The position numbers and the translations under genes are program-made. DNA of 47,199 nt, from positions 38,422 through 85,620 of the forward strand of contig NW_008246142.1 of the NCBI RefSeq assembly GCF_000281045.1. Direction: 5' to 3'. This document shows, piece after piece, positions 20,344 through 31,357 of the stretch. The notes beneath the pieces were generated by a model that was not told where the DNA came from, did no database searches, and saw only the letters and a program-made list of their open reading frames with translations. Numbering within the stretch: the stretch's first letter is position 1; each line of letters starts with the position of its first letter. This stretch comes from Saprolegnia diclina VS20 (lineage: Eukaryota; Oomycota; Saprolegniomycetes; Saprolegniales; Saprolegniaceae).

Positions 20344-21737
20344 CCTGTCAATGTCGACGAGGATGATTGTTGTGCTGTTGATTGTCGACCGTTAACCGTA
20401 CAAGTGCTGTTTATCCGGATACCTTGGCCGAAACCTTGGCCAGGGGTATACAGTGCACGTCATCAACAGCCAACACTAAAATGGTGTCCAAAACCGCCAC
20501 CCACAAATTTATATATTACAGAATTTCAACGAAATAAGCGCGTAGATCGACTGTTTGGCACAAGACGAAGCGATCCGATTTTCAAAATTCGAAAAATTTA
20601 GGAAATGCATGGAGGCCAAAGTTGGCCGCTTTATACAGGGCGGAGAGCCAAATTGCAACAAGTAAGGCCATTTTTCTCGTGCGAGTAATATTATTTCATC
20701 ATTTTCTCTATTTTATTAATTATATTTCATCACTTTGACTATTTTATTAATATTACTATCCGGCATATACCAGTTTTACTATACATATAATCCGGATAAA
20801 GGCTGGACCGAATTTGAAACAAATGTGGTCTACAGGCGACGTGCACCGTATGAGAGAGAGATGAGGGTGTGTCACGCCCATACAAACCTGCGGCGGATGA
20901 TGCGGGAGGAGCCATCGTATCCGAACTGTCCGGATGATGATTTTTTGTTAAAATTTGATTAAAATGCGCTCCGCGGCCGCTGAGCGGCGCTTGGGTCTCT
21001 GTGCATGTAGCGCTCAAAGCATAGTTTTTCACGGCGCATGAAGCAGTCCCTTGCATGCACACACTTTAATTGTATAGATTAGTCTTTCGAAACGCATGAA
21101 ACGAATTCAGATGCGCTTCGTTAGCCAGCAAATAGTCCAATGTTGGGCATTCTTGGACACACAGACATGAAATTGGAAGCTTTTCACGGCTTGCCTTAAG
21201 ACAAAACTTTGCAGGCTCATTTGCTATGTCCTAACACACGTGCTGGCGGAGTTTCACCCCAATATGAGCCGCCGCAGACCTCCATCCAGAGCGTCGTCAT
21301 GGCTGCGCGATACTCAATACCAAGTAGCAGTAGAGATAATGGTCTATTGATCTTGATGAGTTGACTATGACGGCCGACGGAGTGTCGAGGACGGCAGTGC
21401 ACGAGGAGACCCGCGTTGTGTCGATAAGAGTGTCTGTGGATTAGCACAAAGGCTGCGATGGGTCGTACTGGCTGCCCACTTGTCTATTCGTAGTCGTGAC
21501 TGAAGAGCGTGGTCTGGTTGTACAGAGCTGGTGTTATATTGGGAGGGCAGACTTCTTCGTTCTTGGCACACCGTACTGCCAGCTCGTTCTGCCACGTACA
21601 AATCCCACGCGTGTATTTCCTGCGTTTGAAAAAACCACGTTTTTCACGTGTCGTTTTTATTCGCCCAACCGGATACGCATTCCGGTTCGAATCCATCGCT
21701 GGCCTTCGAGTGATTTCTGAAGTTGCGACAAAGAAAG
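20344..21737. other. AT-rich intergenic region
   Basis: About 1.4 kb, more AT-rich than the rest of the window, especially 20480-20970. It holds a 31-bp tandem duplication (20693-20754) and several TCCGGAT words. No open frame has convincing gene structure. CCGGATACGCATTCCGG at 21669-21685 can form a small hairpin just before the SCO1 start. Confidence 0.55.
20693..20754. repeat. 31-bp tandem duplication, AT-rich
   Basis: Two adjacent 31-bp units (20693-20723 and 20724-20754) match at 26 of 31 positions; both contain ATTTCATCA and CTATTTTATTAAT. Confidence 0.8.
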
Positions 21738-22575
21738 ATGCTGCGCCGCGCCGTCCTCCGCCCTGCCAGCCGCGCTGCCCGCGCCTTCACCTCGGCGGCA
21801 GGCCCCAAGCCCGACATTACGACCAAGCTGCAGAACGCAGGGGTAGGCCATGCGCTGCGTCATTGCCAACGGCGTAGGCTAACGGGACGCATTCGTAGCC
21901 TGTGTCGTGGGCGAGCATGGCCTTGGCCGGCGTCATTGGCGGCGGCGTCTTGATGTACTACAAGAACGAGAAGGACCGCTTGCAGACGCAGACGACGGGC
22001 AAGGTCACGACGGTCGGGAAGGCGCTTTTGGGCGGCCCGTGGACGCTGGTCGACTGCGCGTCGGGCACGTGCGTCACGGATGCGTCGTTCCGCGGCAAGC
22101 ACACGATTCTGTACTTTGGCTTTACGCACTGCCCGGACATTTGCCCGAACGAGCTTGTGCGCCTTGGCGAAGGTACTTGACATCGTTGTCGCATGCTGTA
22201 GGATCAACCTCGCTATGTGTAGTGCTGGACAAGGTTCCCGACCTCGACATTGAGCCGCTCTTCATCACGGTCGACCCGGCCCGCGACACGGTGGCGCAAA
22301 TGGAGGCGTACAAGCAGGACTTCCACCCGAAGCTGCGCATGCTCTGCGGGACGCCCGACATGATCAAGGACGTGACCAAGGCGTACCGCGTCTACTTCAC
22401 CAAGGCCGATGAGACCGAGGTCGACGACGACGCCGAGGAGGACGAAGAGTACCTCGTAGACCACTCGATCGTCATGTACCTCATCGGCCCCGACGGCGAG
22501 TTTATGGACTTTTTCACGCAGTCGGCGCGCGTCGACGACATTGTCAAGAAGATTCGCACGCTTGTCCAACAGTAA
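21738..22575 (+). CDS. SCO1: SCO1/SenC copper chaperone for cytochrome c oxidase
   Basis: Mitochondrial inner-membrane protein delivering copper to the COX2 CuA site; 243 residues, three exons (introns 21843-21898 and 22173-22222). The presequence MLRRAVLRPASRAARAFTSA is followed by a TM helix (SMALAGVIGGGVLMYY). The thioredoxin-like domain carries the copper CxxxC in FGFTHCPDICPNEL, VDPARDT, and the distal His in DHSIVMYLIGPDG. All three copper ligands are present. An acidic insert (DDDAEEDEE) before the His segment is unusual in length. It converges with NDUFS8, so two respiratory-chain genes are adjacent. Confidence 0.95.
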
Positions 22576-22756
22576 TATCGCTGGGTAAAGACTCCAATAT
22601 AGATGGGCTCTGGCCACGACCTGTGTGCGAGGTACGAGGTATAAGCTGCCGGAGCTATGCTCTGTACATCCTACGGACCATGGAGAGGCAACCGACAAAG
22701 GAGGTACTGTATGTAGCGTCGGCACCGACGCGCGCCGAGCGTGCGACCGGTGGCGC

Positions 22757-23353
22757 TTAACGGTAGAGTTGTTCGACAGACAAGTTGTGCGCAATCTCAA
22801 ACTCCCACTTGTCGCCGTTCGAGAGGAGCTTGGCCTTGTTGTACAAGAGCTCTTCGTGCGACTCGGTGGCAAACTCAAAGTTGGGGCCTTCGACAATGGC
22901 ATCGACGGGGCACGCTTCCTGGCAGAAGCCGCAGTAAATGCACTTGGTCATATCAATATCATAACGGGTCGTCCGGCGGCTGCCGTCCTCGCGCGGCTCG
23001 GCTTCGATCGTGATCGCCTGCGCCGGGCAAATCGCTTCGCAGAGCTTGCACGCAATGCAGCGCTCTTCGCCGCTCGGGTACCGGCGGAGCGCGTGCTCGC
23101 CACGGAAGCGCGGCGACAAAACACCCTTCTCGAACGGGTAGTTGATCGTGACCTTCTTCTCGAGGTGGATCTCGAACGCGAGCCACGACGCACGGAAGAT
23201 TTCGCCGAGGAAGAAGAGGTTGGCCGCCTTCTCGACGACTTCGTTCAACGTCGGCTTCTCGATGATCGGGCTATCGCGGTCCGTCGAGTAGGCCGCCGTG
23301 CAGGGCGCGCGGGGAAGGCGCTTGGGCGCGGCGCGGGCGACACGGCTCAACAT
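22757..23353 (-). CDS. NDUFS8: NADH dehydrogenase complex I 23-kDa subunit (TYKY)
   Basis: Intronless, 198 residues, with a mitochondrial presequence ([17 protein letters not shown]). The core has [20 protein letters not shown] and two 4Fe-4S motifs: [12 protein letters not shown] and [12 protein letters not shown], which hold clusters N6a and N6b. The C-terminal [20 protein letters not shown] and LLYNKAKLL are family hallmarks. It is a matrix-arm subunit passing electrons to ubiquinone. Nuclear encoding with a presequence is as expected. Confidence 0.96.
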   Translation of the reverse strand: MLSRVARAAPKRLPRAPCTAAYSTDRDSPIIEKPTLNEVVEKAANLFFLGEIFRASWLAFEIHLEKKVTINYPFEKGVLSPRFRGEHALRRYPSGEERCIACKLCEAICPAQAITIEAEPREDGSRRTTRYDIDMTKCIYCGFCQEACPVDAIVEGPNFEFATESHEELLYNKAKLLSNGDKWEFEIAHNLSVEQLYR

Positions 23354-24001
23354 GGCTGGCGAAGGGCTGCAAATTCCACAAGTCAGTGGTCGTTAATGCC
23401 AGATTCGGTCGTCGATGCCATTGGCCAAAACGCAATCTTTTTGACCAATCCACAACGAAGCATTCGGTTACATACAAAGACCAAGGTTTTTGGTCGAGGG
23501 ACCGCGCACCGGACCTTCGTCGGCCTTCGATGCCGAGTGCCAATTGGTGCATCGCACGTCATTTTGACCAATGGCGTTGCATTGGGCCACCCCGAAGAGA
23601 CGCGGGATGCTATTGTATTACATATCAATATCAAGTAATTAAATAGTCAGGTCTCAAATACGCCGGCTTAAAAAACGCAAATTTTCGCGGTGGGCCAGAG
23701 GCAGCATCTCGAAGCAACGCAGAAGTCCTTGGCATCGCGGGATTCCACGAGCCTATTGTCAATGGTGACGTATCGCTATGGTGTGCAGTGCATGCAGGCG
23801 TCCTGTACCACCTGCCACGTCACCTCGCTCATCAATCCAAAATACCATGCTTGTTGAACTAATCGTCAACACGCAGCAAGGCCTGCTACTAGAAAAGCAA
23901 CATTAAGTGGAGTGCTTTTAGCCTGTTGCAAAGTGTGGCAAAACACGATTGCACTTTCTAGCCGTCGATGGAGCGCGATTTGAGTAAGCCCGTCAGGCAA
24001 C
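23354..24001. promoter_or_regulatory. Divergent promoter NDUFS8/DcpS with paired CCAAT elements
   Basis: ATTGGCCAAAA (23420-23430), a 7-bp spacer, then TTTTTGACCAAT (23438-23449) is an inverted pair with the same spacing as at the SmD3 promoter. A single ATTTTGACCAATGG lies at 23561-23574. The remaining 400 bp before DcpS show no further element or gene. Confidence 0.55.
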
Positions 24002-25237
24002 ATGAGCACCAAGCTCATGGACCACGTAGCCTTGCTTTGCACCGTCTTTGCTGCGGGCGTCGGCCTCGGGTACTTGGCGACGACGTACCTGCCGCGCCGG
24101 CCAGCGAGCGCCATCGACCTCTCAACCTTTGAGATTGAGCGCATCACCAAGGCCTTTGACAATGAAATGTGCATCGTGGGTACGCTTCGCGGACGCCCGA
24201 ACGAGAAGATGCTGCTCGTGCTTCAAAAGCAAAAGTTTGCGGCCGGCGACGCGTGCCAGATCCTCGCCAACCTCTCGCTCAAGCAGATCCATGCCAACGA
24301 CGTCTACTCGAACCATATCGGCGTGCTCTCTGGCGACAATGATGCGCTCCGCGTACGAATTTATGGATGCTATGGCGCTCATCCCAACGCAGGTGACCAT
24401 GATCTACCCGGCGACGCCCGCGCACATTGCCAAGCACACGGAGCAGACGTTCCGGTTCGTCACCGAGACGCAATCGCTCTACGAGACAGTGACGCGCCCG
24501 TACATTGAGAGCATTCCAAAGGACAAGATCCAGTGGGTGTACAACATCCTCGACCGGTAGCAACTGTAAGAACTCATGGTGGCACTTGCGAATTTTGTCT
24601 GCAGCACACAGGAAGCCGACAAGATTTTACTCGAAGACAACGACCCGACCACCGGTTTCCTGCTCTTGCCCGACACCAAGTGGTCGCGCTTCTCGCATGT
24701 ACGTGGATGACGCTGGACTCTTAACTGTTGTGCTGACGCGATCTAGATGGAGAGCTTGTATGTTCTGGCGCTGGTGCTGGACAAGTCGATTCGGTCGGTG
24801 CGCGACTTGACGGGCGACCATCTCCCGCTGCTTCGCAACGTCCGGTGCGCTCGCGTTTACATCTGAAATCGTATTTTGATTCTGGTTCAGTGATCAGAGT
24901 CTGGCGCTGATTGCGACCAAGTACGGCGTCGCGGCCAACAGCATGCGCATTTTTGTGCACTATCAGCCGTCGTACTACCACTTTCACATTCACTTTGCCC
25001 ACATCAAGGTGCCGTTTGGTACGTTTTCTTTGTGGAACTATTGCAAAAGGGCGTGTTTTGATTCTGCAATTTGTTGATCCAATAGGCATTTTTACCGGCA
25101 AGGCGATTCTACTCGACGACATCATCTACAACTTGTCGCACGATCCTGCGTACTACCAAAAGGCGACGCTCTCGTTTGTCGTCGGCGAACAGCAGCACGC
25201 GGCGCTCTACAAGGCCGTGCTCGCTCACGGGGAGTAG
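24002..25237 (+). CDS. DCPS: Scavenger mRNA decapping enzyme DcpS with N-terminal TM helix
   Basis: HIT-superfamily pyrophosphatase that hydrolyses m7GpppN cap remnants after 3'-5' mRNA decay. About 328 residues in six exons; the first intron is only 40 nt (24353-24392). Recognisable blocks are FSRF-equivalent STFEIERITKAF, ANDVYSNHIG, VTMIYPATPAHIAKHTEQ, IQWVYNILDR, TGFLLLPDTKW, SIRSVRDLTGDHLPLLRNVR, and the HIT triad HYQPSYYHFHIHF. Residues about 8-30 (HVALLCTVFAAGVGLGYLA) form a clear hydrophobic helix absent from the human enzyme, suggesting membrane anchoring or organelle targeting. The catalytic histidines are intact. Confidence 0.93.
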
Positions 25238-25729
25238 GTGTTGCCATCTCTGGCTCGATCGACTCGTTGAGTAGTGGTTGAGTACCATGTAGCGACGCCT
25301 AGAGTTTAGAGTTTTGTCATTCTACTTTTCTAAGCGAATAACTCGGAATCCTTCTCGAATATGACCACAGTCGCGATTGAGCAGCGTACCACTTCGAAAT
25401 ACCGTCCAGCACAGCAGCTTGTTGTCGGCAACGCGTCCGTGGGGGGCAAGAGTTGTGTATAGGAGCTATTTCATGTACTGTTGGTCTAGGGTAACACGCC
25501 ATGCGTCGTTGTCTTCCCAGATTTGACATATGCAAAAGCAATCTAATCGTATATAGAGTTCTTTTGCTAAAAAAAATCCGCCCACAAGATGGCAAATTGT
25601 CTAGAATGGATAATAAAAGTTAGTAGCATAGTCTATATATTGTCTTGAGAAGACATTTCGAACAGGAAACAACATGAAACTTAAGACAGAAAAATGTATT
25701 GTAAACGGCGGCGTCCGAGCCAAAATCGA
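25238..25729. other. Convergent 3' spacer
   Basis: About 490 bp between the stop codons of DcpS and the GCC2/GCC3 protein. No gene, repeat or hairpin of note is seen. Confidence 0.5.
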
Positions 25730-28700
25730 CTATGCCTCGAGCCCCAGCAGCACCACGATGGTGGTGGTGATGCATGCGACGAGGTTGATGACGTTGGAAT
25801 GCGCGCTCGACTTGGTCACATGTTGCACCGATGGCTCGTTGGTCGCAGCAGCAGTGTTGGTGTCGGGTGCCGCTATGGGGGACCCACTCGGCGGAGCCGT
25901 ACTACCCGGTGCCGTGGTCGGTGCCGTGGTCGGTGACGCGCTCGTCGTCGTCGGTACCTACGATCCACGACTCTGATGAGCGTCGAGGATGCTGCGTAGG
26001 ACAAAGCGCACCGGCACGCCTTGGTACAGCGCAACAACTTTAGTAAGAGTAATCGCGCTAACGCGTCTCCAGCCGTCGGACTGCAGTTGCTGCTGCAGCA
26101 GACTTGCATTCGCCGCCTAATGTATGCAGCCAATGCTAAAACAATACGAAATGGGAAGCGTCGTACCTGGAGCGACGCTAGCACCGCACTTTGGGTGCTC
26201 TCGTTGACGGCGGCGTGGAGGCTGATGACGCTGCCGCCAAGAGCAAAGGCGTCCACATCGGCGGGCGGCGCCGCCTCGACGTTGCGAACTTCGACGCTTG
26301 TGGCGCCCGAGAGCGACCGAAGCGCGTTGCGGAGCGCATCGAGAAGCACGGGGCCGACGTACCCCGGGGTGTACCCGCCAAGCGTCAAGACGGCGCTAAC
26401 GTAGTTGGTTGCCCGCTGTTTCGCGACACAACCGCCGTAGCTGTTTCTGGTCGTGGTCGACACCGGACAGGCCGCACACGTCGACGCAGTAGACGCGTGG
26501 CATGTCGTGCCCGGGGCACAGCCGCACGCAATGCACTTTGTGGAGCCGCCCGTCGAGTAAAAGCCGGTCGCACACGTGAGGCAGTCGGTGGGTGCCGTCG
26601 CACCCTGCGGAGCTGCGCTGCCCGCCTTGCAAGACGCCGGTTTGCATTGGTCGGTGCCGCCTTTTGAAAAGAACCCCGGGCTACACGGTGAGCACTGGCG
26701 GTCGCTCACATCGGCTCCCTACAATCAGTGATACACTCTGCGATTAGGAAGCAAGGAATGATGTACCTCGGGAGAGCTGTACCCCGGTGGACACGTCGTC
26801 GGCTTGCACTGCGCCGCACCGCCAGGCGAGAAGAACCCCGCGGCGCACGTTTCGCAGCGGTGAATGCTGCGGTACGCACCTGTAAAGTTGGACGCCCATC
26901 CGCGCGGGCACGCCATGGGGGCGCAGTCGAAGCCAGCGCCCGGCGAGAAGTGCCCCGGGGTACACTGCGTGCAGTTGCCGTCCGATGACGACGCGCCTTG
27001 CGCCGAGCCAAAGCCTGGTTTGCACACCGTTATCTTGCACTGCACAGCGCCACCGGGGCTAAAGTAGCCAATGGGGCAGAGCGCACACGACCCATTGGTC
27101 GTGGCGGCGGCGGCCGGGGACGCCGACCCCGGGGCACACGTTGTGGGGCCGACGCATGCCACCGCGCCACCAGGTGAGAAGGTGCCTGCGGCGCACTTGG
27201 TGCACTCATCCTTGGCGTCGGTGGCGCCAGCAGGCGCCGCGGTGCCCGGGGCACACGTCGTCGGCTCGCACTGCGACGTGCCGCCGATGCTAAAGGTGCC
27301 TTGAGGGCACACCGAGCACTGATCTTTCGGCGAGTGCGCGTTAGGAGGCGACGCAAACCCGGGTTGGCACATCGTGTCGCCCGTGCCTTTGCTGCCGCCT
27401 TCGCAAAACTGGCCGGCTGCACACACCGTGCAGTTGGTCACCACATCGACGGCGCCCGGCGGCGCGAATGACCCGGGTGGGCACTGCGTCGGCTGGCACT
27501 GGGTCGCATTGCCGTGGCTGAACGAGCCACCGGCGCAGACCTTGCACGTGTCCCGTTCTGTCGACGCCCCTAGCGCCGCCGACGAGGATCCTGGCGGACA
27601 CGTCATGGTCTTGCATGGAGCGCTGCCGCCGGGGGAGTATAAGCCAGCTTGGCATTGCCCACAGCTACCAGTCGTCGAGTTGGCGCCTACGCCGTTCGTC
27701 AATACAAACTGAGCAAATCAACTGGAGACATACCTTCTCTAGAGCCAAACCCGGGTGCACACGTGCATGGCGCACAGTCGACGGTCCCACCAGGGCTAAA
27801 GAATCCAGCGGGGCATTTCACGCAGCGCGCCGTAGCGCTGTCCGCGGCGGCGGGGGCTGCCATGCCCGCAGGACACTGGGTATCATTGCAGGGCTTGTCT
27901 TTTCCGAGGCTAAATTGGCCTTGCCGACAGCTTTGGCACGTGCCCGCGCCTTCCGGGAGATACCAGCCGGGTTGACACGTTCCTGGCGCACACTGGGCAG
28001 CGCCACCGGGGCTGTACCACCCGACGGGGCAGAGCTGGCACATGCCACGTTCGAGATGCGCGCCTTTGGTCGCAGACGCATAGCCGTCCGGGCACGTTGT
28101 CGGGCGACACGGCTGGTTTTGGCCTAGGCCAAAGTACCCAACCGGGCAGTCGTCGCAGTCGGTCGGGGACGTCGATCCGTTCTTGGAGGCTTGGCCGGGC
28201 GGGCACAGCGCCGGCTTGCACACCGACGAGCCGTTCGAGTAGCTGCCTGGCTTGCACACCTCGCACCGGTCGGTTTGCTCTGGCGCAAAGAGGCCCGGGG
28301 CACACGGGACTGGCGCGCAGACGTCCGACCCGCCCTTGGCGTACGTGCCCAGCGGGCACCCCGTGCAGTCAGTCGCGTGCACCGCAAGAACATTGGCTTG
28401 CGACCCCGGGGCACAGGTTGCTGGCGCGCATACAGCGTCACCGGCTGCCGCAAAGAAACCGCGCTTGCACTCGACGCAGGCGGACGCTTTCCCGCTCGAC
28501 GCGTGCCCGTCGGGGCACGACGCACAGTCGTTGGTCGCGTGCGTGGCGCCGAGCTTGCCCGCGCTCCCAGGAGGGCACTGCATCGGCGTACACTGCATCG
28601 CGCCCCCAGTCGAGTACGAGCCAATCGGACAAGAGTCACAGGTCGACGTCGCGTCGGTGGCAGTCGTGGCATTGGAGCTAAACGCCGGGGCACACGCTGT

Positions 28701-30534
28701 GGGCGCGCACGCGTCGCCGCGGCCGGCACCGAACGCCCCCGCGCCACAGGGTTCACAGTCGGTCGTTGCGTTCGTCGCGCCATGCGGTGTCCCGTGCCCC
28801 GGCTTGCACGCCGCTTCCTTGCACTGCGTGGCGCCACCACGACCATACTTCCCCGGAGCGCAGCGCACGCAATCGTCGGTGGCGGTGGCATTGGCTTTGG
28901 CAGTGGACCCCGGGGCGCACGTCGCGGGCTGACACGTGGCGTTGCCGCCCGCACTAAAGTAGCCATCGAGACAAGGCACGCAGTCGCTCGTATGCATCGG
29001 CTGCGGCTTGGGCTCGTACCCGCCGGGGCACGTCGTTGGGGCACACTCAGCCGAGCCCACGGACGCAAACGTCCCCACGGGGCACCGCGAGCAGCGTGCT
29101 TGGCCACCAGGAGACGCAAACCCGGCATCACACGGCACGCAGTCGGCGATCGCGTCGGACGCACCTTGAAAACTCTCGGTGGAGGCTGGGCACGTCGTCG
29201 GGCGGCAGGACGCACCGTAGCCGACCGAGAACGTCCCCGCCGCACAGATCGAGCACGTCTCTCCGTCGGCGTTCGGTTCGTACCCCGGGTCGCACTGCGG
29301 GCTCATACACAAGCCACTACCACCGGTGGAATGCTGCGCCGACGGGCATGGCGTGCATTGGTCCTTCTTGGTCGCACCCAGATCGGCTTGGGTTCCGCGC
29401 GGGCACGTGGCAGCGGCGCAAGGAGTCGTGCCGCCGGCTGAGAAGTAGCCGCGCGGGCAGACGCTGCAGTCCGTCGCGTTCACCGCCGCAGCGTGGGGTT
29501 GAGTGCCACCGGGGCAGTCAACAGGTTTACACGTCGCGTCATTGCCGATGGAGAACGCGCCCGACGCGCACGGTACGCAGTCGTCTGAAGCGCTGGTGGA
29601 CGCCGGTGGCGCATAGTGGCCCGGGGCACACGTCGCGGGCGTACACGCTGACGCGCCGATGTCATCCTTGGCGGTACTTTGAGCAAAGGTACCATTACCA
29701 CACTGTGTGCATTCGCTCGTCGTGCCACCAAGCGAGACCCAACTAGGATGTAAGACAAACGTCAGACAACTTGTCCAATCGCGATTTGAGATATCTAGCG
29801 TACCCAGCACGACACGTTTCACAGCTTTCAGTGGCGTCGCTGGCACCATCCGGGGCATATGTGCCCCGGGGGCACGTCGTATTGGCGCACATTTGAATGC
29901 CCCCGGTCGAAAATTGACCGCCAGCGCAGCGCCGACAGTCGTCGATGGCACGCGGCGTCGCGCTGGGCTCAAAGCCCGATGGACAGATCATGGGCTCGCA
30001 GGTGTGGTCGCCGCCGGGGCTGAAGAATCCCGGGGCACACACATCGCAGTCGGTGGCGGTCGTTGCATTCGTCTGCGGTGAGGTGTTTGGCGGGCACTGC
30101 GTGGGCAAGCACGCGCCTTGACCGTGGCCGGCATACGTGCCAACAGCGCACGCGTGGCACACGTCGTTTTCGCCCGTCGAGAAGGACCCCGGGGCACAAG
30201 CAACGCACGAGCTCGTGGCGTCCACCGCGGCGATTTTATCGCTGAAGAAACCAGGCGCGCATTGGATGATCTTGCACGGCGTCTCGTCGTCGTTGTCGCT
30301 GTAGTAGCCGGCGGGGCAGTTCATGCAGTCGGTCGCGTTGACAGCACCGGCTTTGGGGCCTTGGCCCAACGAGCACAGCGACGGGCGCTGGCACGCTTCC
30401 TGGGACCCGTCGTTCCAGCTGCCAGCGCGGCACTCGATGCACGTTGACGCCTCGTAGCCAAAGCCAGGCTCGCACACAAAGGCGGCGGTGGACGCCGCCA
30501 GCAGCGCCAGCAATTCCACAAGTCGTCGCCGCAT
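25730..30534 (-). CDS. Giant cysteine-rich GCC2/GCC3-repeat surface protein, probably GPI-anchored
   Basis: About 1,510 residues. The start at 30534 gives the signal peptide MRRRLVELLALLAASTAAF. It is followed by roughly 30 tandem Cys-rich units of about 40 residues with the pattern C-x2-C-x-x-G-x-(F/Y)-S-x-GG-x4-C-x-P-x-x-C-x-PG; examples are CAPGFFSPGGDHTCEP and CPPGSFAPPGA. These match GCC2/GCC3 (ephrin-receptor-like) modules. A short non-repeat domain (YVSAVLTLGGYTPGYVGPVL; SVEVRNVEA) precedes a Thr/Pro/Ser-rich stalk (TTTSASPTTAPTTAPGST) and a hydrophobic C-terminus (INLVACITTTIVVLLGLEA) with no basic tail, the pattern of a GPI-attachment signal. Five short introns; the last (about 25957-26010) removes an in-frame TAG. 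Adhesive or wall-surface role is inferred. Confidence 0.88.
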
Positions 30535-30919
30535 CCAAGCTCGATACTCTCTGTGAGCGACGAGCAAAATTCACGTTTGGAACATCACGACGTTCTTTGT
30601 TTTGTCTTTGGCGCCATCGAAAGATACCGATTCAACCAATCAGCGCGCGCCTCGAACAAGAGTGGTCGGACGAAGAAGCCATCGCACGCACCATGCGCAT
30701 GTGCTGCCCATCGACGCCACCCACACAGGCAACACGAAGCCTTGTACCCACCCGTACTGTGTACGTCGGCCAGGGCACGTACCCAGCATGTCCCGACCAA
30801 ATAGTCGACTGCGTTAGTTGTGCACCGGGGCACACCGCTTCAAGATCCGGTATCTTGAAGCGTCGCGATCCACTGCGTATCATTTGGCGATCTCCAGCAT
30901 CGAGCATCAAACGCGTGGC
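30535..30919. promoter_or_regulatory. Divergent promoter region
   Basis: 385 bp between start codons of the GCC2/GCC3 protein and the small secreted protein. A CCAAT core (TTCAACCAATCAGCG) lies at 30631-30645. No other gene is seen. Confidence 0.4.
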
Positions 30920-31348
30920 ATGCTCCAACGACTGCTCTGCACGTCGATGCTTGCGGCGACGGCCGCCGCCACTGACAAGACGTCGGCGTTCTACGTCTGC
31001 GGCTCGAGCGTTCCAGCGCTCAACGGCCTGTACGAGACAGACGGTGTCACGACCGCCGATAACGCGCCCGTGTTTACGCGTGCCGACGATGCCGACGACG
31101 ACGTCGACAGCGACTTTCGTGTCTACCGCCATGGCGGGTTCTGGGCAGTCGCCGACTTTGCGCCGTGGCCGCCCGAGGTGCACTTTCGCTGTGACCCGGC
31201 GCACGACGACGACCACTGCAAGCGATATGCACCGTTGCCGCCCAACCGCGGGTACTCGTCGCGGGTGCCAAGCGACTCGACCAAAGTGAGTCCGACGCTG
31301 CAGCTACAGCCGTGCCGCAAGGCCCTCGCCTCTCAAGACGAATTGTAA
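30920..31348 (+). CDS. Small secreted cysteine-containing protein, unknown function
   Basis: Intronless, 142 residues. The N-terminus MLQRLLCTSMLAATAAATDK is a likely signal peptide. The mature part contains four Cys (YVCGSS, HFRCDP, DHCKRY, QPCRKA), an acidic segment, and aromatic blocks NGLYETDGV, FRVYRHGGFWAVADF and WPPEVHFRC. The NGxYE...VYRHGGFW layout looks like a small beta-rich domain, but no named family was recognised. It could be an extracellular or apoplast-type protein. Its stop codon lies 9 bp from that of the CCR4-like gene on the other strand. Confidence 0.75.
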   Translation: MLQRLLCTSMLAATAAATDKTSAFYVCGSSVPALNGLYETDGVTTADNAPVFTRADDADDDVDSDFRVYRHGGFWAVADFAPWPPEVHFRCDPAHDDDHCKRYAPLPPNRGYSSRVPSDSTKVSPTLQLQPCRKALASQDEL

Positions 31349-31357
31349 AATATGTGA

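Noticed and set aside
20735-20962. 75-codon plus-strand frame in the AT-rich spacer
   Set aside because: Low-complexity start overlapping the tandem repeat, no domain, atypical codon use.
21670-21700. GGTTCGAATCC resembling a tRNA B box
   Set aside because: The flanking bases do not form a T stem, and no D arm, anticodon arm or acceptor stem can be folded.
30800-30860. Plus-strand CVSCAPGHT resembling the GCC2/GCC3 repeat
   Set aside because: It is on the strand opposite the Cys-rich gene, with no start or continuation; the palindromic GTGCACCGGGGCAC explains the resemblance.
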